64,000 nucleotides of DNA, from NCBI GenBank assembly GCA_947497245.1, contig CANMFO010000002.1, positions 744,001 to 808,000 on the forward strand, read 5' to 3'. Position 1 is the stretch's first letter. Each line of letters begins with the position of its first letter. The stretch is from an uncultured Flavobacteriaceae bacterium. Its GTDB lineage: Bacteria > Bacteroidota > Bacteroidia > Flavobacteriales > Flavobacteriaceae. A program made the position numbers and the translations under genes. The notes under the pieces are model-generated. The model saw only the letters and a list, made by a program, of their open reading frames with translations, was not told the DNA's origin and searched no databases. Shown one piece after another: positions 63,072 through 64,000 of this stretch.

Positions 63072-64000
63072 TCATTCCGTACGCAGACTTTTCACAGGAT
63101 TTGCGTTTGCCGCCTTAATGGCCTGAAAACTGACCGTCAACATCGTTATCAAGAGCGCGCCTATCACGGCCAGTGCGAAAATCCACCATTTGAGAATTAC
63201 CCGGTAGGGGTACTCTTGCAGCCAACCGTTCATTACGTAATAGGAAATGGGGATGGCAATGAAGCAGGAAATCGTGACCAGCTTCAAAAAATCCTTGGAA
63301 AGCATGTTCCAGACGTTGAACACCGATGCGCCCAGTACTTTGCGCACGCCTATTTCCTTGGTGCGCTGTTCCGCTACGAAGGAGGTGAGGCCGAACAGGC
63401 CGAGGCAACTGATCAAAATGGCCAGGGCGGTAAAGATTCCGGAGAGCGTGCCGACCCGTTCCTCCGCGGCAAACTTTTCGCCGTACTCCTGATCGACAAA
63501 ATCATATTGAAACGGTATATTGGGAAAATGCTCTTTGAACACCCTTTCGATGATCGCCAGGTTTTGGCTTGCGCTCTGCTGGGGGTTCAACCTGAGATTG
63601 TAGTGACTGCCATTCGCATTCTTATCAAAAACGTACATGCCCTGTTTTACCGGTTCATAAGGAGATTGTGCGATCATGTCCTCTACCACGCCCACGATCT
63701 TTAAGGGCGGGTCCGGATTCTCATCGTCATCGTCCTTCATAAACTTGCCCACCGGATTCTTGATCCCCATATATTTTACCGCGGTCTGGTTGAGGAGCAC
63801 CGCGTTGGAATCGGAGGCGAATTCCCTCGAAAAATCCCTTCCTTCCACTATTTTCAGGTTCAAGGTCTTGACATACTCGTAGGAAACGGCGGTCCATGCA
63901 AAATCTTCTTGGAACCCCTCTGGCTTGCCCTCCCATGTAAATCCACTTCGGTTCGACCAGATGCGGGTCGTGGGACTGCTCGAAGTGGCCATCTCCACTA
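63072..64000 (-). CDS. P22: FtsX/MacB-type ABC permease, C-terminal part (N-terminus beyond window)
   Basis: The last 309 codons are visible; the frame is open to the window edge and the true start lies beyond it. What is seen starts inside periplasmic domain 2 (equivalent to about residue 490 of P15) and includes EGRDFSREFASDSNA, NQTAVKYMGIKNPVG, an acidic DDDDEN insertion before LKIVGVVEDM, and then the full second FtsX block with coupling helix KEIGVRKVLGA and the tail NPVKSLRTE. It is closest to P15 and then P10. It shows that the array is not complete in this window. Confidence 0.93.
   Translation of the reverse strand, partial: VEMATSSSPTTRIWSNRSGFTWEGKPEGFQEDFAWTAVSYEYVKTLNLKIVEGRDFSREFASDSNAVLLNQTAVKYMGIKNPVGKFMKDDDDENPDPPLKIVGVVEDMIAQSPYEPVKQGMYVFDKNANGSHYNLRLNPQQSASQNLAIIERVFKEHFPNIPFQYDFVDQEYGEKFAAEERVGTLSGIFTALAILISCLGLFGLTSFVAEQRTKEIGVRKVLGASVFNVWNMLSKDFLKLVTISCFIAIPISYYVMNGWLQEYPYRVILKWWIFALAVIGALLITMLTVSFQAIKAANANPVKSLRTE

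Larger units (their letters stand above)
9439..64000 (-). other. Giant single-strand array of 22 FtsX/MacB-type permease paralogs plus one ATPase
   Basis: All coding genes from here to the right edge are on the minus strand with gaps of 2-102 bp: P22 (partial) through P1, then the ATPase. Two unrelated genes are embedded, a head-GIN protein and an alpha/beta hydrolase. Every permease carries two periplasmic domains, eight predicted membrane segments and two coupling helices, so each is an internally duplicated, FtsX-pair-like unit. The array continues beyond 64000, so its true size, promoter and any regulator or efflux partner genes are not seen. Confidence 0.95.

Noticed and set aside
10167-64000. 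Phase-variable shufflon or cassette system
   Set aside because: All genes are intact and in the same orientation; I saw no inverted repeats flanking them, no silent partial cassettes and no recombinase gene.
9348-64000. Insertion sequences or transposon origin of the array
   Set aside because: No transposase, terminal inverted repeats, target duplications, integrase or tRNA gene is visible; the repetition comes only from protein paralogy.
1-64000. tRNA, rRNA or CRISPR features
   Set aside because: No cloverleaf-type sequence, rRNA segment or regularly spaced short repeats were seen on either strand.

Overview
The window looks like a chromosome segment from a marine-type member of the Flavobacteriaceae (Bacteroidota). 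This is inferred from a TAnnTTTG-type -7 promoter element upstream of typA, kdsA and the ROK kinase, from near absence of Shine-Dalgarno sequences, from lipoprotein-type signal peptides and a formylglycine sulfatase, and from protein styles typical of that group (DUF3857/transglutaminase, head-GIN domain, NPVxSLRTE permease tails). The genus cannot be fixed from sequence alone.

Left part (1-9347), ordinary housekeeping and accessory genes: a partial exported DUF3857/transglutaminase-like protein followed by metal-type KDO-8-phosphate synthase (kdsA) on the minus strand; a small exported beta-rich protein and the translational GTPase typA on the plus strand; a bidirectional terminator; then, on the minus strand, a ROK/polyphosphate glucokinase, a sulfatase lipoprotein, a serine beta-lactamase-like lipoprotein, and a Nudix hydrolase fused to an unusual membrane domain.

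Right part (9439 to beyond 64000), the remarkable region: an unbroken minus-strand run of 22 paralogous FtsX/MacB-type permeases of 786-823 residues (21 complete, one cut by the window edge). They are called P1 to P22 here by rising coordinate; transcription runs from P22 to P1. The array ends with a single MacB/LolD-type ATPase gene. Only two other genes are embedded: a head-GIN (DUF2807) protein between P3 and P4 and a secreted alpha/beta hydrolase between P16 and P17. Gaps are 2-102 bp and I found no perfect TAnnTTTG element and no terminator in any of them, so the region could be read as one transcript of more than 54 kb.

Each permease carries both halves of an FtsX pair in one chain: two periplasmic domains, eight predicted membrane segments and two cytoplasmic coupling helices. 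Each could therefore form a complete membrane unit with an ATPase dimer, without a permease partner. The cytoplasmic and C-terminal parts are strikingly constrained: exactly 84 residues follow the second coupling helix in all 22 proteins, with an invariant Pro and Trp. The periplasmic domains vary in length and sequence. The picture is a family of sensing or cargo-handling periplasmic heads on a constant mechanotransmission base, possibly sharing one ATPase, comparable in concept to the acidobacterial duplicated orphan permeases. No membrane-fusion protein, TolC-like channel, sensor kinase or regulator lies inside the window, and the upstream end of the array is not visible.
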